A stretch of DNA of 64,000 nt from Artemia franciscana (lineage: Eukaryota > Arthropoda > Branchiopoda > Anostraca > Artemiidae), in NCBI RefSeq assembly GCF_032884065.1, contig NW_027062662.1, forward strand, positions 429,552 to 493,551, given 5' to 3'. How positions within the stretch are numbered: the first letter of the stretch is position 1; every line of letters starts with the position of its first letter. The position numbers and the translations under genes are program-made. The notes beneath the pieces are model-generated. The model ran no database searches, had not been told where the DNA came from, and worked only from the letters and a program-made list of their open reading frames with translations. Shown piece after piece: positions 35,215 through 46,505 of this stretch.

Positions 35215-35497
35215 ATATAAATGGCAGTGAATTAAGCTGTAGCTCCTTATTGGGTAAAATTTGAAAAGCCTATTGTTGATGGTTCTACAACCAAATATGA
35301 ATATACAGAGATTAGAGAAAATTATGTAAATGTATCTCAACAATCAAATTATAATTTCATTTTAAATTATTCGAAATCTTGGATTCTTCCAAGTTGTAGT
35401 TACCCTTTTACAAAAGTAAAAATAACACGATTGGTCTGAAAAAATATGCGAATTAATGATGAAGCTACTTTAACTAATAACGGATTTTGTTCAGAAA
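35215..35497 (+). pseudogene. Virus-like element gene, 5' part (split by FB1)
   Basis: Frame from about 35240: PYWVKFEKPIVDGSTTKYEY, EIRENYVNVSQQSNYNFI, NYSKSWILPS, then decay, then RINDEATLTNNGFCSEI up to the FB1 insertion at 35498. The gene resumes after the FB1 copy at 37205 and again after the minisatellite at 37971. Together the parts imply a protein of several hundred residues, perhaps a capsid-like or structural protein, but this is inference. It is broken by stops, one frameshift and two insertions. Confidence 0.5.
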
Positions 35498-37204
35498 TTA
35501 AATAAAAAAAAAACTAGTTTTTTAACTGAAAGTAAGGAGCGAAATTAAAACTTAAAACGAACAGAAATTACTCCGTATATGAAACGGGTTGTCCCCTCCT
35601 CAATGCCTCACTCTTTACGCTAAAGGTTTTAATTGTTTTAAAAAGTAGAACTGGGGGAAAGAGTCAAACTTTAGCGTAAAGAGTGAGGGATTGCCGAGGG
35701 GACAACCCATTTCATATACGGAGTAATTTCTGTTCGTGGTAAGTTTTAATGTCGCTCCTTACTTTCAGTTAAAAAAAAACTAGTTTTTTTTATTTAATTT
35801 CTGAACGTTTTTGAATTAATGCATGTTCTATTTTGACTCTCCGCACATAAATTATTAAAATGAAATTTGCATATCAATTCTTTTTTTGGATAAATGGCTT
35901 TCTCTTAGTTTTGATCAGACGATTTTGACAAAATAAGGGGTGGGGAAGGAGGCCTAGTTGCCCTCCAATTTTTCGGTTACTTAAAAAGGCAACTAGAACA
36001 TTAAATTTTTAACGAACGTTTTCATTAGTAAAAAATATACGTAACTTAAGAATAACTTACGTAACAAACTTTTATATTCTTATATTTTTATTATGTAAAT
36101 GAGGGGGTTTGTCCCCTCGTTAATACCTCGCTCTTTACGCTAAATCTTAAGTTTTGTCCCAATTCTTTAAGAATGACCCCTGAATCAGAAAGGCCGTAGA
36201 ATAAATGTTTGAAATTACTAAAAATACTTTAGCATAAAGAGCGAGGTATTTATCTCCTCCTAAATACCTTGCTCTTTATGCTAAAGTATTTTTAGAACCG
36301 CTCATATGCGTAATAATCTCTGTTCGTTCTAAAGTTTTAATGCTACTCCTTACTTTCTATTGAAAAAAAACTTTTTCATGTTTATTTTTTCATTTTTTTA
36401 TAGTAATGCTAGACAATCCCGCGGCCTTTTCATTGGATTTCTCTTTCCCTATGACATATTCCTCCAAGGAAAGATCCTCCCACATAGCCCCCTCACCTCA
36501 ACCCCATCCCCAAACCAAAAAAAATCCCCCTGAATACGTCTGTACACTTCCCAATAACCATTACTGTATGTAAACACTGATCAAGTTTGTAACTTGCTGC
36601 CCCTCCCCCAGGAACTGTGGGGGAGTAAGTCATCCCCAAAGACATATTTATATGGTTTTCGACTATGCGGATCAAAATGACTATCTCAAAATGTTGATCC
36701 ATTGACTTTGGAAAAAAATGAGCAAGGGAGGGGCCTAGGTGCCCTCCACTTTTTTGGTCAACTTTTCATTTCCGTTAGAATGAGCCCTCTTGCAACATTC
36801 TAGGACCACTTGGTCGATACGATGACCCCTGGGAAAAAAAAACAAATAAACACGCACCCGTGATCTGTCTTCTGGCAGAAAATACATTCCACATTTTTGT
36901 AGATGGGAGCTTGAAATTTTCGCTTTAGGGTTCTCCGATACGCTGAATGCGATGGTGTGATTTTCGTTAAGATTCTATGACTTTAGGGGGTGTTTCTGCC
37001 TATTTTCCAAAATAAGGCAAATTTTTTCAGGCTCGTAACTTTTTATGACAAAGACATATTTGATAAAACTTATATATTTAAAATCAGCATGAAAATCTGA
37101 TTCTTTTGATGTATCTTTTAGCATCAAAATTCCGTTTCTTAGAGTTTCGTTTACTATTGAGCCGGGTCGCTCCTTACTACAGTTCGTTACAACAAACTGT
37201 TTGA
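35498..37204 (+). mobile_element. FB1 foldback repeat, full length, inside virus-like gene
   Basis: A complete copy from ATTAAATAAAAAAAAAACTAG to AACTGTTTGA. The left palindrome (35498-35790), internal palindrome (36120-36300), C-rich block (36470-36640) and right end are present. The right hairpin has a change (CAACAAACTG). Its insertion splits the virus-like gene, which fixes the order: the viral-like element came first, FB1 later. Confidence 0.9.
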
Positions 37205-37295
37205 TGCTTAATTTATTATCAATGGAAAATGTTTTGAAAGTATTGATTATGTAGGTAAAACGACTACTGTTAAAAATTTATTAGAATTTTCGGAT
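37205..37295 (+). pseudogene. Virus-like element gene, middle fragment
   Basis: After FB1 the coding frame reads GKCFESIDYVGKTTTVKNLL and stops at EFSD, exactly where the minisatellite begins. The last 12 bases, GAATTTTCGGAT, recur at 37971-37982 where the gene continues. Confidence 0.55.
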
Positions 37296-37970
37296 TTCGG
37301 ACTGGCGACATGCTGAATTTAACTGAGGACATGAAGAATTTAACTGGGGACATTTTGGATTAAACTGGGGACATGAAGAATTTAACTGGGGAAATGTTGA
37401 ATTTAACTGGAGACATGAACAATTTAACTGGGGACTTGAATTTAACTGGGGACATGTTGAATTTAACTGGGGACATGTCGAATGGAACTGGGGACATGAA
37501 GAATTTAACTGGGGACATGTTGAATTGAATTGGAGACATGTTGAATTGAACTGGGGACAGGAAAATTTTAATTGGGGACATGTTGAATGAATCTGGGGAC
37601 GTTTTGAATTTAATTGGGGACATGAAGAATTTAACTGGGGACATGTTGAATTGAACTAAGGACATGAGAAATTTAACTGGGGGGATGAGGAATTTAAATG
37701 GGTACATGCTGAAATGAACTGGGGACATGAAGAATTTAACTGGGGGCATGAAGAATTTAACTGGGTAAATGTTGAATTGAACTGGGGACATGAAGAATTT
37801 AACTGGGGGCATGTTGAATTGAACTGGGGACCTGAAGAATTAAACTGGGAGATGTCGAACTGAACTGATGACATGAAAAATTTAACTGGGGACATGTTGA
37901 ATTTAGCTGGGAACATGTTGAGTCAAAATGGGATATGAAGAATTTAACTGGGGATATGTTGAATTTAGCT
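37296..37970. repeat. 21-bp minisatellite, ~32 units
   Basis: Units of GAATTTAACTGGGGACATGT plus one base (T/A-A variants), about 675 bp in all, more degenerate at the edges. Because the unit is 21 bp it keeps reading frames open on both strands, giving long repeat-encoded ORFs (NLTGDM on +, MSPVKF on -) that are artefacts. It is flanked by a 12-bp direct repeat GAATTTTCGGAT at 37284-37295 and 37971-37982. Confidence 0.95.
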
Positions 37971-38710
37971 GAATTTTCGGATGGCTATAGTCGAAGCGCA
38001 GCTGCTAATATGCTTTTGAATGAAGATAAAACCCAATCTGTTGATTCCTTAAAAGCAGAAAATAAGTTTGGAACCACTTTTACACCTGTTGCAGCAGGTG
38101 GTGAAACCATTACAACAAAACGAAATAGCGCTTTCAATAGTGGTTTATTTAAAAGATTGAATAATTCAAAAGAAGGTCACGCAGTTAGCATGTTTATACC
38201 ATTTTAACGATTATTTGGATTTTGTCGTATTACGATATTAATCGTGTTTTTAGAAGCGTTACATATCAAATTATATTAAAAAGAAACGATTTTTCTATTA
38301 TTATTATAAAATCTGGAGCTCAAACTTTTCAAGTAGATGTAATGCATTTATCATGGATGTTGCCAGTATTACATCCCAATTTACCCATAGCGACTCAATT
38401 CAAATGTGGATTAACGAAGAAGGTGGAACAATTTAAATCTGGATTAGGAAAGGGCAGCTCATTTGAATTAAGATGGGAAGCGTGTAATACTTTTAAAAGT
38501 GATAATAAAATGGACAAATATGGAGGGTAGTCAGTGAACGCTGTAACACAACTATAATTATTATTGTGTTACAGAAATCTGAAAAATATAACAGTTAAAG
38601 ACAAGAAAATATGGTATTTGACCATATGAACACTAATAAAATTAAAGTGAAAGTAAATGTGTATAAATATCAACAAGAAGATTTTAAATGTGATTTGATG
38701 CTAATAAATA
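37971..38710 (+). pseudogene. Virus-like element gene, 3' part
   Basis: The gene continues EFSDGYSRSAAANMLLNEDK, then GTTFTPVAAGGE, FNSGLFKRLNN and HAVSMFIPF, where a stop/frameshift occurs at 38205-38222. The next frame reads YYDINRVFRSVTYQIILKRN and VMHLSWMLPVLHPNLP to about 38530. A further weak segment, FDHMNTNKIKVKVNVY, lies at 38610-38665. The motif order (short IPF/LFGF junction, YDIN-R-F segment, HLSWMLP) suggests one long beta-rich structural protein. I have only an unverified impression of similar uncharacterised proteins in invertebrate genomes. Non-functional. Confidence 0.5.
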
Positions 38711-39434
38711 TTATTTTAGATTAAAAAACTTAATTTTTACCTATCCCATTATACCTTTTCAAATTTTCATTCAGGGACTGAGACCCCTTCCAAAAGGATC
38801 TTGTCGTGAGCCCCTCACAAGTTTGTGTATATTCTGCTAAATAAGCAACCGAAACTCTTTTACATTATCACATTTTATAGAATAGGAAACATAGTATAGG
38901 AAAAATGGAATATAATTAAACTCTTATTGCACAAATTCATCAAATCTTATTTCACAAGACCTGTCTTGATCTTCAAGTTCAGGATGGGAAATTGTTAAAA
39001 TATTTGAAATTTTCATTTAAAATGGTGTGAATCAATTGAAAAGGAAGTAAATTGATGGGGTGATCCAGGTGGGGCCTATTACCCGTGTTCACATTGTGAA
39101 AAAGTGTAAAAATGAGACCAAATTTGACTTCCAAGGATCTGTTTCCATTCTAGGCTAAGGAATGGAAAATGTTCAAAATGTGCAATATTTGTTGTTGAAA
39201 TGATGTAAAATGAACAGAAAATGATGTAATGATGAAAATGATGAACAGAAAATGATGGGGTGATCTAGGTGATGCAGAATCGGCAATTACTATACTACTG
39301 ACAATATTTACCATCTTCTGTCAAACTTTAGCTTTTGCACCAGGTCTGATATTGGACTATTTTTAATCTATGCTCTATATAGCCAAGGCAGCAGATGCGA
39401 GTAGAAACTCAAGTTTGACCCTGAAAGACAAAAC
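38711..39434. other. Intron, no gene recognised
   Basis: AT-rich. A weak internal repetition, GATGGGGTGATCCAGGTG near 39054 and GATGGGGTGATCTAGGTGAT near 39255, suggests an old duplication of about 200 bp. Nothing coding. Confidence 0.4.
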
Positions 39435-39790
39435 AAAAAAACACTATCTAAAGGTGCCCAGCAAAATTATTTAGTTAACACAAAAAACCTATATATCTTT
39501 GTTAATTTCTGCTGTTTTATTTATATTTTTCATTTAAATACTGTTTTATTTTCATTTTTCATTTGAATTGTATCACAGATATTAATAGAGAGTAAAACAA
39601 TGCATTGTAGTTTTCTAGCTAGCAAAAACCAACACCATCTAATGTTGCCCAGCAAAACCATTTAGTTGACACAAGAAACATATATATGTTTGCTATTTAT
39701 GCTGTTTTATTTATTGAGTTTTTCATTTAAATTGGGTTACAGATAATAATTGCGAGTAACACTGCGCATTATAGTTTTCTAACTAGCATC
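39435..39790. repeat. Tandem duplication of ~180 bp
   Basis: Two diverged units share CACTATCTAA/CACCATCTAA, TGCCCAGCAAAA, ATTTAGTT(A/G)ACACAA, TGCTGTTTTATTTAT, TTTTTCATTTAAAT and TAGTTTTCTA(G/A)CTAGCA. An ancient local duplication in the intron. Confidence 0.75.
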
Positions 39791-40204
39791 TATTCGGTAG
39801 ACAGCCTTAGTCCTACTAGGTTTATGCTCAATAAGAGGTTAAAAAACAAGATAATCTACCTACTTTTGAAGAACTCATCGGTCGGAATTTGGACCGATTA
39901 AAATCCAAATTTAATCAAATTAAAATTTAGCTTTTTTATTTTTCTACTAGAAACACTGCACTTTCAGTAGTACCAGTAGTTTTTTTGCCCATGTGCCTAT
40001 TGTGCCCACGTCAAATTCAAATTTTATGGAATTTAAATTTAGCTTATTTAAAATTTATACTTCATTTTCAGTTGTGTTAGTAGCTAGTAGTGCCTATGTG
40101 CCAACTGTACCCATGTTTATACACATGCTCCGATTGAAATTTCATGATCTTTAGTAAGGTCGTTACGAGCAGTTTCTTAAAGACCAACGTTTCAATATTT
40201 TCAA
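39791..40204. other. Intron, no gene recognised
   Basis: A weak internal repetition exists (TTTTAATTTAGC-type and GTGCC(T/A)ATGTGCC near 39985-40110). No gene. Confidence 0.4.
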
Positions 40205-41150
40205 AGGATTCGCGGAAACGAACTGTAAGTAAAGGGTGACCCTGCTCAAGAGTGATTGGAACTCTAAAAAATGAATTCTAAATATATAAGTTTCATCAAG
40301 GTTAGCCCTACTCATCAAAAGGTACGAGCCTGAGAGAATTTCCTTATTTCCGAAAAAAGAAGGAAACACCTTATAAAAGTCATGGAATCTCAATGAAAAT
40401 CAAACCATCAGATTCAACGTACCGGAGAACCCTATTGTACAAGTTTCAAGCTCCTATGTGGAAAAATCTGGGATTTTGAGTTTTTTGCCAGAAGAATGAT
40501 CACAGTTGCATGTTTTTTTTTTTTTTTTTTTTCCAGTGGTGATCGTATCGATCCAGTGGCTCTAGAAGTCAAGGGGGCTCATTCAAACGGAAAATAAAAG
40601 TTTTAGTGCCCTTTTGAAGTGACCAAAAATTTGGAGGGTAACTAGGCCTCCTCCAACGCTCATTTTTCCAAAGTCACCAGATCAAAATTTTGAGGTTGCC
40701 ATTTTGTTCAGCATAGTCGAACAATCTAGTAACTAAGGGTTTGAGGACGACTTAATGTCCCACAGTCTCCGGAGGAAGGGCTGCAAGTTATGAGCTTTTC
40801 CCATTGTTTACAAATAGTATTGGTTATTGGGAAGCATACAGACGTTTTCAAGAGGGATTTTACTGCTGGGGTCGGGGTAGAGGGTTACTTCGAAGGATCT
40901 TTCCATAGAGGAATTTTTCATGATGGAAGAGAATCTTCCATGAAGGGGCGCCAGATCTCCCAGCATTATTTAAAAAAACGATCAAAAAATAAAAAAACAA
41001 AACGAGTTTTTTTCCAATTGAAAGTAAGGAGCAACACTAAAACTTAAAACGGACTGAAGTTATTACGTATATGAGGGGGTGCAACCCCTCGTTAATACCT
41101 TACTCTTTTACTTTCAGTTAAAAAAAACTTTTTTTTGTTTTATTTAATCT
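40205..41150 (-). mobile_element. FB1 foldback repeat, minus strand, truncated
   Basis: On the minus strand the right end is decayed (GTCACCCTTTACTTACAGTT, 40215-40240) and the C-rich block is at 40735-40950. The copy then reaches GTAAGGAGCAACACTAAAAC and the AGGGGTTGCACCCCCTCATA segment and ends in an AT-rich TTATTTAATC edge. The left palindrome is missing. Moderately diverged. Confidence 0.75.
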
Positions 41151-41214
41151 ATGTAAAGTACGATTCGGGCAAAATTATTATTATTATTATTTATTATTAT
41201 TATTGTTTTATATC

Positions 41215-41700
41215 AGGGCACTTCACACAGAAGGAGTTGTCATAGAAACTTAAGTTCTAGAGGCCCTCTTCAAATTCAAAGTGATTGGAGGGCAGCATAT
41301 CCTCCTCCCTTACACGTCAGGTTTTTCTGAAATGCATCTGATAAAATTTCAAGATAGCCATTTCTTCAAAAACAGTTCAAATATCTCATAACAAGGCTTT
41401 TAGGGTTGACACTATTCCCCAGAGTCTAGGAGAAAGGGTTGTTACTTATGCCCCGGGAACATATAAATTTTTCTTAGAAGCAGTGGTCATATGAACTTTA
41501 GAGGAGGCTCATTTGATTGGAAATATATAGTTCTAATTCCCTTTGAAGAGTCAAAAGTGATGGAGGGCAACTAGCCCGTCTCTGGATTCTCTTATCACTA
41601 AACCCATCCAATCAAAATTGTGAGATGGCCATTTTGTTCCCGATAATCCAAAGAGTATTTAACAATGTAGTTGGGGTGGACAAAAATTCCAGAAGAGCCA
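41215..41700 (-). mobile_element. Diverged FB1-like fragments, minus strand
   Basis: Two overlapping fragments of the FB1 right half can be followed on the minus strand: the GCCCTCCAATCAC/AAATTTTGA/ATGGCCATTT order and GTCCTAGAACTT-type segments occur at 41245-41400 and again at 41500-41660. Both are old and strongly diverged. Confidence 0.45.
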
Positions 41701-42345
41701 AAATTAACGTGAATGGTGCTGATAACCCCCGTGACTTCTCAAAACCACAACATGATTTGTAATTAATTGAAAAAGTAGATGAGTTTTAAATGTTTTCACT
41801 TTTTTTTACTTCGATAGATAAAAATTATTAAAACATATGGAATAAGTATCAGTATGTGTCTATTAAACTGACAATTCACGTTCATTTGTTGTTTTTTTTT
41901 TGCATTTTTTTTTCAATAAAGTGCTAATTATGTTCTGGTCTTGATAAAGCATGGGGTTATAACCCCTACTTATGTTAATTTTTGCTTGTTTTGAATTTGA
42001 CTCAGTCATTTATTCTAGATTCTGTTCGTATTCAGTTTCATTTATTTATTGATAGTGAATTGTCGTAGTTTTACGCTTGGAAGATTATTTGAATTTATTT
42101 CTGCTCATTTTTGGCTTAATGGAGCTCTACTTTTCTTTGAAAAACTTATTGTTCAGACAAGGTGTTGCAATGCCCCAATTGGGGTTGCAATGCCTAAAGA
42201 TTTTGAGAAAAAGTTATATCTTTATAAAACATTGAAAAAATGATTGCAGCCTGTCCTCCTATATTTTCGTGAATTCCCATCTTGACCCTGAGCTTGGTAA
42301 ACTTTAATACTGGCATATTTAATATTTACTTAACCTTTTTCGCAG
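41701..42345. other. Intron end, no gene recognised
   Basis: AT-rich intron sequence ending in the acceptor TTTTTCGCAG before the exon at 42346. Confidence 0.6.
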
Positions 42346-42549
42346 GAATACTTTGCACCTATATCATTCAGAGATACATGGTCTGTGGTTCCCATGTTAT
42401 TACGTCCTAGGTCAAATGGTTACATACGACTGCGGTCGGACAGTCCTTATGACAAACCAATTATCATCCCTAATTATTTGGTAGATGATCAAGACGTCAA
42501 AGTCTTAGTTGAAGGAGTGAAGATTGGCCTAGCTTTAGCTGAAACTCAG
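42346..42549 (+). CDS. GMC oxidoreductase, internal exon (substrate domain)
   Basis: 68 residues beginning EYFAPISFRDTWSVVPMLLR and continuing PRSNGYIRLRSDSPYDKP, IIIPNYLVDDQDVKVLVEGV and KIGLALAETQ. The PMLLRP(R)S.GYI.LRS..P segment is diagnostic for arthropod GMC oxidoreductases of the glucose-dehydrogenase group. Acceptor GCAG before 42346 and donor CAG|GTAAAG at 42550, both phase 0. The frame is open and joins exactly to the exons at 32072 and 45285, so the 10-kb intron insertions have not broken the gene. Confidence 0.95.
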
Positions 42550-42974
42550 GTAAAGAATTTGACTATGGGTGACTTATTGGGACAAAGCCAAGTCAATTTT
42601 TTTATGTATTTACCTCAAGAGCTGTCATTTTTAGAGGAAACGGTTTCCCATTACTCATTGATTGAAATTTATTATACAACAGAGTTTTAGAACAAAAAAA
42701 TAACTGAAAAAATACTAATTTATTAATAACATACAGTAAATAAAAAAGGAAAAAAAAACATCATTCAGGATAAAATCATTCAGGAGCTATCCGTTGCTTA
42801 ATCTTAAATCATTTTTAAATAGGTTGTTTGCATGCTTTACTAGTTCTCAGCTCCATGATGATACCCCCTCCCTCCCTCGGCCCATTAATCTTCCACAAGT
42901 TTTTACCTCTAATAAGACTCATTATCTTTTTTGTTCTATAAATTCCATTAAAACTCTTTTTAATCCAATCGTTA
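42550..42974. other. Intron, no gene recognised
   Basis: Starts with the donor of the preceding exon. AT-rich, no feature recognised until the FB1 palindrome. Confidence 0.5.
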
Positions 42975-43269
42975 TCAAACAGTTCGTGAAAGTAAAAACT
43001 TAAAGAAAGGAGCGACACTAAAACTGGAAACGAACAGAAATTATTCCATTTACGAAAGCGACTGTCCCCTCCTCAGTGCCCCGCTCTTTACGCTAAAGTT
43101 TGACTCTTTCTCACAACTCTACTTTGAAACAATAAAAAACTTTAGCGTAAAGAGCGGGGTGTTGAGGAGGGGACTGCCCCATTCGTATACGGAATAATTT
43201 CTGTTCGTTTTAAGTTTTAATGTCGCTCCTTACTTTCAGCTAAAAAAACTTGTTTTTTTTATATTTAAT
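42975..43269. mobile_element. FB1 palindrome end, solo
   Basis: Palindrome with arms of about 125 bp: AGGAGCGACACTAAAACTGG, CCTCCTCAGTGCCCCGCTCT and their complements, ending TTTTTTTATATTTAATA. It is preceded by TCAAACAGTTCGTG, the complement of the FB1 right terminus, so it may be a deletion derivative that joined the two ends. Confidence 0.75.
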
Positions 43270-45284
43270 ACATGACTTAAATCTTGTAACGGATAGTCGT
43301 ATACTTCATAGAATAATTATGACACCTGAATCTATTTGGTTTGTTGAAGAATGATTTTATTGTCTTTAAAACCCTTTTATTCTCTGAATTAGTAAATTAT
43401 TCTTTTGTCTTTCTCCTCCCTAACAGGCCAAGGAGCCTTTATGGGAATTAGTACTGTAAATTTCCTATACCTTCGATACGCTATGAATAAACGGAAAAGA
43501 TACTCAACTCCATCAATCATCAATATGGATCTCAAACTGAAACTTTTTCACACGGAAAAAGCTTTATGTTAGAAAGACCTTAACATACAGTTTTTTCCGT
43601 TATTTTTTTCAAAATATCTTTAAACCAAATATTTTAGTCACAAACAGGTACATTTCATCTTAAATAAAATGCCTCAAACGTCCTAAATGTCCAAAACTCC
43701 TAAACTTTCTAAACAGATCAAGGTCAGGAAAACTGTGTTGCATAACTATGGCCCGTAAACAGAAATGACAATTAACTTTTTAAGCTTTTGAATATTTAAA
43801 GTCGTTTCGTATTCAAAATGGTCATTATTTATATATTCAGGAAATATTAGCTATTGTTTAAGTGAATTTTTCAGCAAGAAAGAAATTTCTATGAAAAACT
43901 GTCTATAAAAATTCCCTTGCTTCGCCACCGATATTAGGCTTTCTCTTAGCTGCAATCCCTTTTGGAACAGCCCCTAAGTCTTTTGCACTCTCTTTTTTTT
44001 TAACTTTTCTACTTATCTCATCTTCCTTTTCTGTGTAAAAAAACTGTACATTATTTTTATTGTATCTTTTCAGCCAGCTTTTAACCAAACTTGTATACAG
44101 AGATCCATCAAATTCTGGTAAAATTTTTAGAAAAAGAAAAGAAAAATAACTACCATTGAAAATTCGGTTGCACATACTGTATAACTATGAAAACATAATT
44201 GTACAGATCTATGGAGATTTGGCCCAGAAACTTTTATTTACGAGCCTTTATTCATTGGCAGTTGACCAGGTCTACACTGAAAGATTAACAGCAAACTTAA
44301 TTAGCCGAAATTCGTATGGTAATTTGTTCTCGCTTATAACAGGTAGCTCCTCCTCTTGACTCTACCCAAGTCATCATTGACGGGAGGAAGAGGGAGAGCA
44401 TTGTCTTCTGGAACTATGATTTATGTCAGTTGATAAAACCCAAGAGGGATTATTTCTATGCAGGGATACCCCCTTCAGAAACGGCAACATAAATCCTTTA
44501 AAGTCTTTTTTTATTGTTCAAATGTTTCGCAGTTTTTTTTTATCTAATCTGTTGAACCTTATGTTGTTCCTTGTTCGGCTATAAAACTACTACTAATAAC
44601 AATATATGCCCTCTAAACATACAAAATAAAATAAAACGGGTCTGAAAAAGTAGAAAAAGAAGAGACTTGACAAAAAAAAAATGAAAAAAGGATATCTAAC
44701 TGGAAACACACTCAAGTGTCATCAGAAAACCAAATACGAAAAGTGTAAATCACATAAAACAAACATTAAGATTCGGAGCAAATCACAACAAAGACAATTC
44801 AACAGAAAATTTACAGTTCAGACGGATCGAACTCTAAGTTGAGTTAGTAATACAACCATTTCTTTAGTAATTACATAAACTCCAGGGTAAAGAGTACGGT
44901 CAACTTATGAGAGTTGAAACTGCCACCAGTGTTGCCAAAAACACCAACGCTATCTAGCGTTTGGAGTTTCTTGGCCTTTTTATAAGCTTAGGAGGAAAGA
45001 TTTTTTTAAGAGATTTATATCAGAAACTTATTGCTATGCTTTTTGCCAATTTCACTAATGACATGAATTTTACCTCGGTATTACAACAACAACAAAATTG
45101 TCAAGAAACGCCAAAACCTAGATAACGTGGATGTTTTTCAAGTCTACACTAGCGCCAGTTTCCATCTTATAAGTGGTCTACACTTACAAATCAAGAGAGC
45201 AGTGAACGAGCAACCTGGGATTCTAAATTTACATTATCATTTAATTAGTGTTTTGCTTCTTTTATTCATTATTTTGTGTTTTAG
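43270..45284. other. Intron, no gene recognised
   Basis: A 49-codon frame after TCCCTAACAG (near 43428, GQGAFMGISTV...) and a 90-codon minus frame at 43903-44175 are not supported by family resemblance. The intron ends in TTGTGTTTTAG. Confidence 0.5.
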
Positions 45285-45623
45285 GCATTCAAAAAGTTTG
45301 GCACAAAATTTTACGCAAAACCTTTCCCCGGCTGTGAGCACCTACCACTCTGGACAGATGACTATTGGGCATGTTGTACAAGGCACTACTCATCAACCAT
45401 TTATCATCCAGCCGGGACTGCTAAGATGGGTCCTAAATGGGACAAAACAGCAGTAGTAGACCCTCAATTAAGGGTCTATGGTATTCAAGGCCTAAGAGTA
45501 ATTGATGCTTCAATTATGCCAAACGTGGTAAGTGGAAATACGAACGCACCTACAATTATGATTGGTGAAAAAGGCTCAGATTTAATTAAAGAATATTGGT
45601 TAAATGGTGATTATAAGAGATAG
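45285..45623 (+). CDS. GMC oxidoreductase, last exon with catalytic His and Asn
   Basis: 112 residues and a TAG stop. It starts [18 protein letters not shown] and contains [11 protein letters not shown], whose His (codon at 45405-45407) is the conserved catalytic base, and [19 protein letters not shown], whose Asn is the usual second active-site residue. [19 protein letters not shown] is the typical GMC C-terminal FAD-contact stretch. Acceptor TTGTGTTTTAG before 45285. With the other five exons about 497 residues are accounted for. GMC proteins of this group are usually about 570-630, so roughly 80-130 N-terminal residues are missing beyond the left edge. No defect is visible, so the gene is probably functional. 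Confidence 0.96.
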   Translation, partial: AFKKFGTKFYAKPFPGCEHLPLWTDDYWACCTRHYSSTIYHPAGTAKMGPKWDKTAVVDPQLRVYGIQGLRVIDASIMPNVVSGNTNAPTIMIGEKGSDLIKEYWLNGDYKR

Positions 45624-46505
45624 TGTGTATACACCATAAGTGACACTTTGTGATACATCTTCTAGGTGCTGAAATTATCAACTTTCGATATACGTTTTTA
45701 GTGCAAAATTTAAATCGATATCGATATCAATACCTCATTCCGGCCAATTTAATGCTGACAAAGAAAGCAGTGCTGAATATCAACGTGTCAATCAAAAACA
45801 GCTTCTCCAAATAAGATAGAGACATCCATATTACCATATTTGGGACACATGAAGCTTGCACCCTATTTAAGTAACTAAAATTGTCTCAATGGTGTGAGGC
45901 TTAAGACCTGGTTTGTGAGTGGTCTTCACAAAATTGTGCTTTTTAGTTTTCCGTTTGAGCAACGGAAGATCACCTTAATTAGTGTGATATTGTTTGTAAA
46001 TCAGTCTTTAGGAGTTCTGCAGCCAGCAGGATACCAAGTGGCGAAGCCATGGGTTGAATGGAGATTTTGAGGGTAATGAGTGCCCCTTTTTAAGGAGTTA
46101 TTGTGGAAAGAGACTTGAATTCTTTTGCACTAAGAAATATTTGAAAAAGAAGCGTTTAAATAGTTGAAATAGAAATAGTCCAGTGGGTAACATTTGGTGA
46201 CAGTCCAAACTGCATGGAAATCTAAAGATTAATCCCATCCAGTGGATACTGTAGTATCCCATCTAGTGGATATTGTAAATTTAAAACCCTTGTAATAGCT
46301 TTTTCAGTTTCCTCTTATATGTAAAAAAGTACATTTAGCAACTAGGCTGTAATAATTTAAAAGGTGCTGTGTGACTTTTCCTCAAGATACTTATAAAATT
46401 CTGTTTTATTTCAAAAATTGTCATTTTTTTTTTCTTGCCCTTGACAGTGGAGCTGAAGATAATTAAATCTTTAAACCATATCTTGAATGAATGAAAATCT
46501 ATTTT
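45624..46505. other. 3' flank and probable 3' UTR
   Basis: Follows the oxidoreductase stop codon. The extent of the 3' UTR cannot be fixed: there is no clear AATAAA close to the stop, and the nearest ATTAAA-like hexamer is near 46463. A repeated CCAGTGGATA...TATCCCATCTAGTGGATA lies near 46235-46270. Confidence 0.4.

Noticed and set aside
37360..37916. 150- and 86-codon minus-strand ORFs with MSPVKF-type repeats
   Set aside because: The 21-bp repeat unit is a multiple of three, so open frames arise automatically; nothing suggests a protein.
43428..43569. Exon-like 49-codon frame after TCCCTAACAG
   Set aside because: It interrupts a GMC reading that is already continuous between 42549 and 45285 and matches no family motif.
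43903..44175. 90-codon minus-strand ORF
   Set aside because: No domain, lysine-rich by AT bias, and ends in intron repeats; no support.
45127..45456. 109-codon ORF overlapping the last oxidoreductase exon
   Set aside because: It covers intron sequence and reads the exon in the wrong frame; the correct frame gives the GMC C-terminus.
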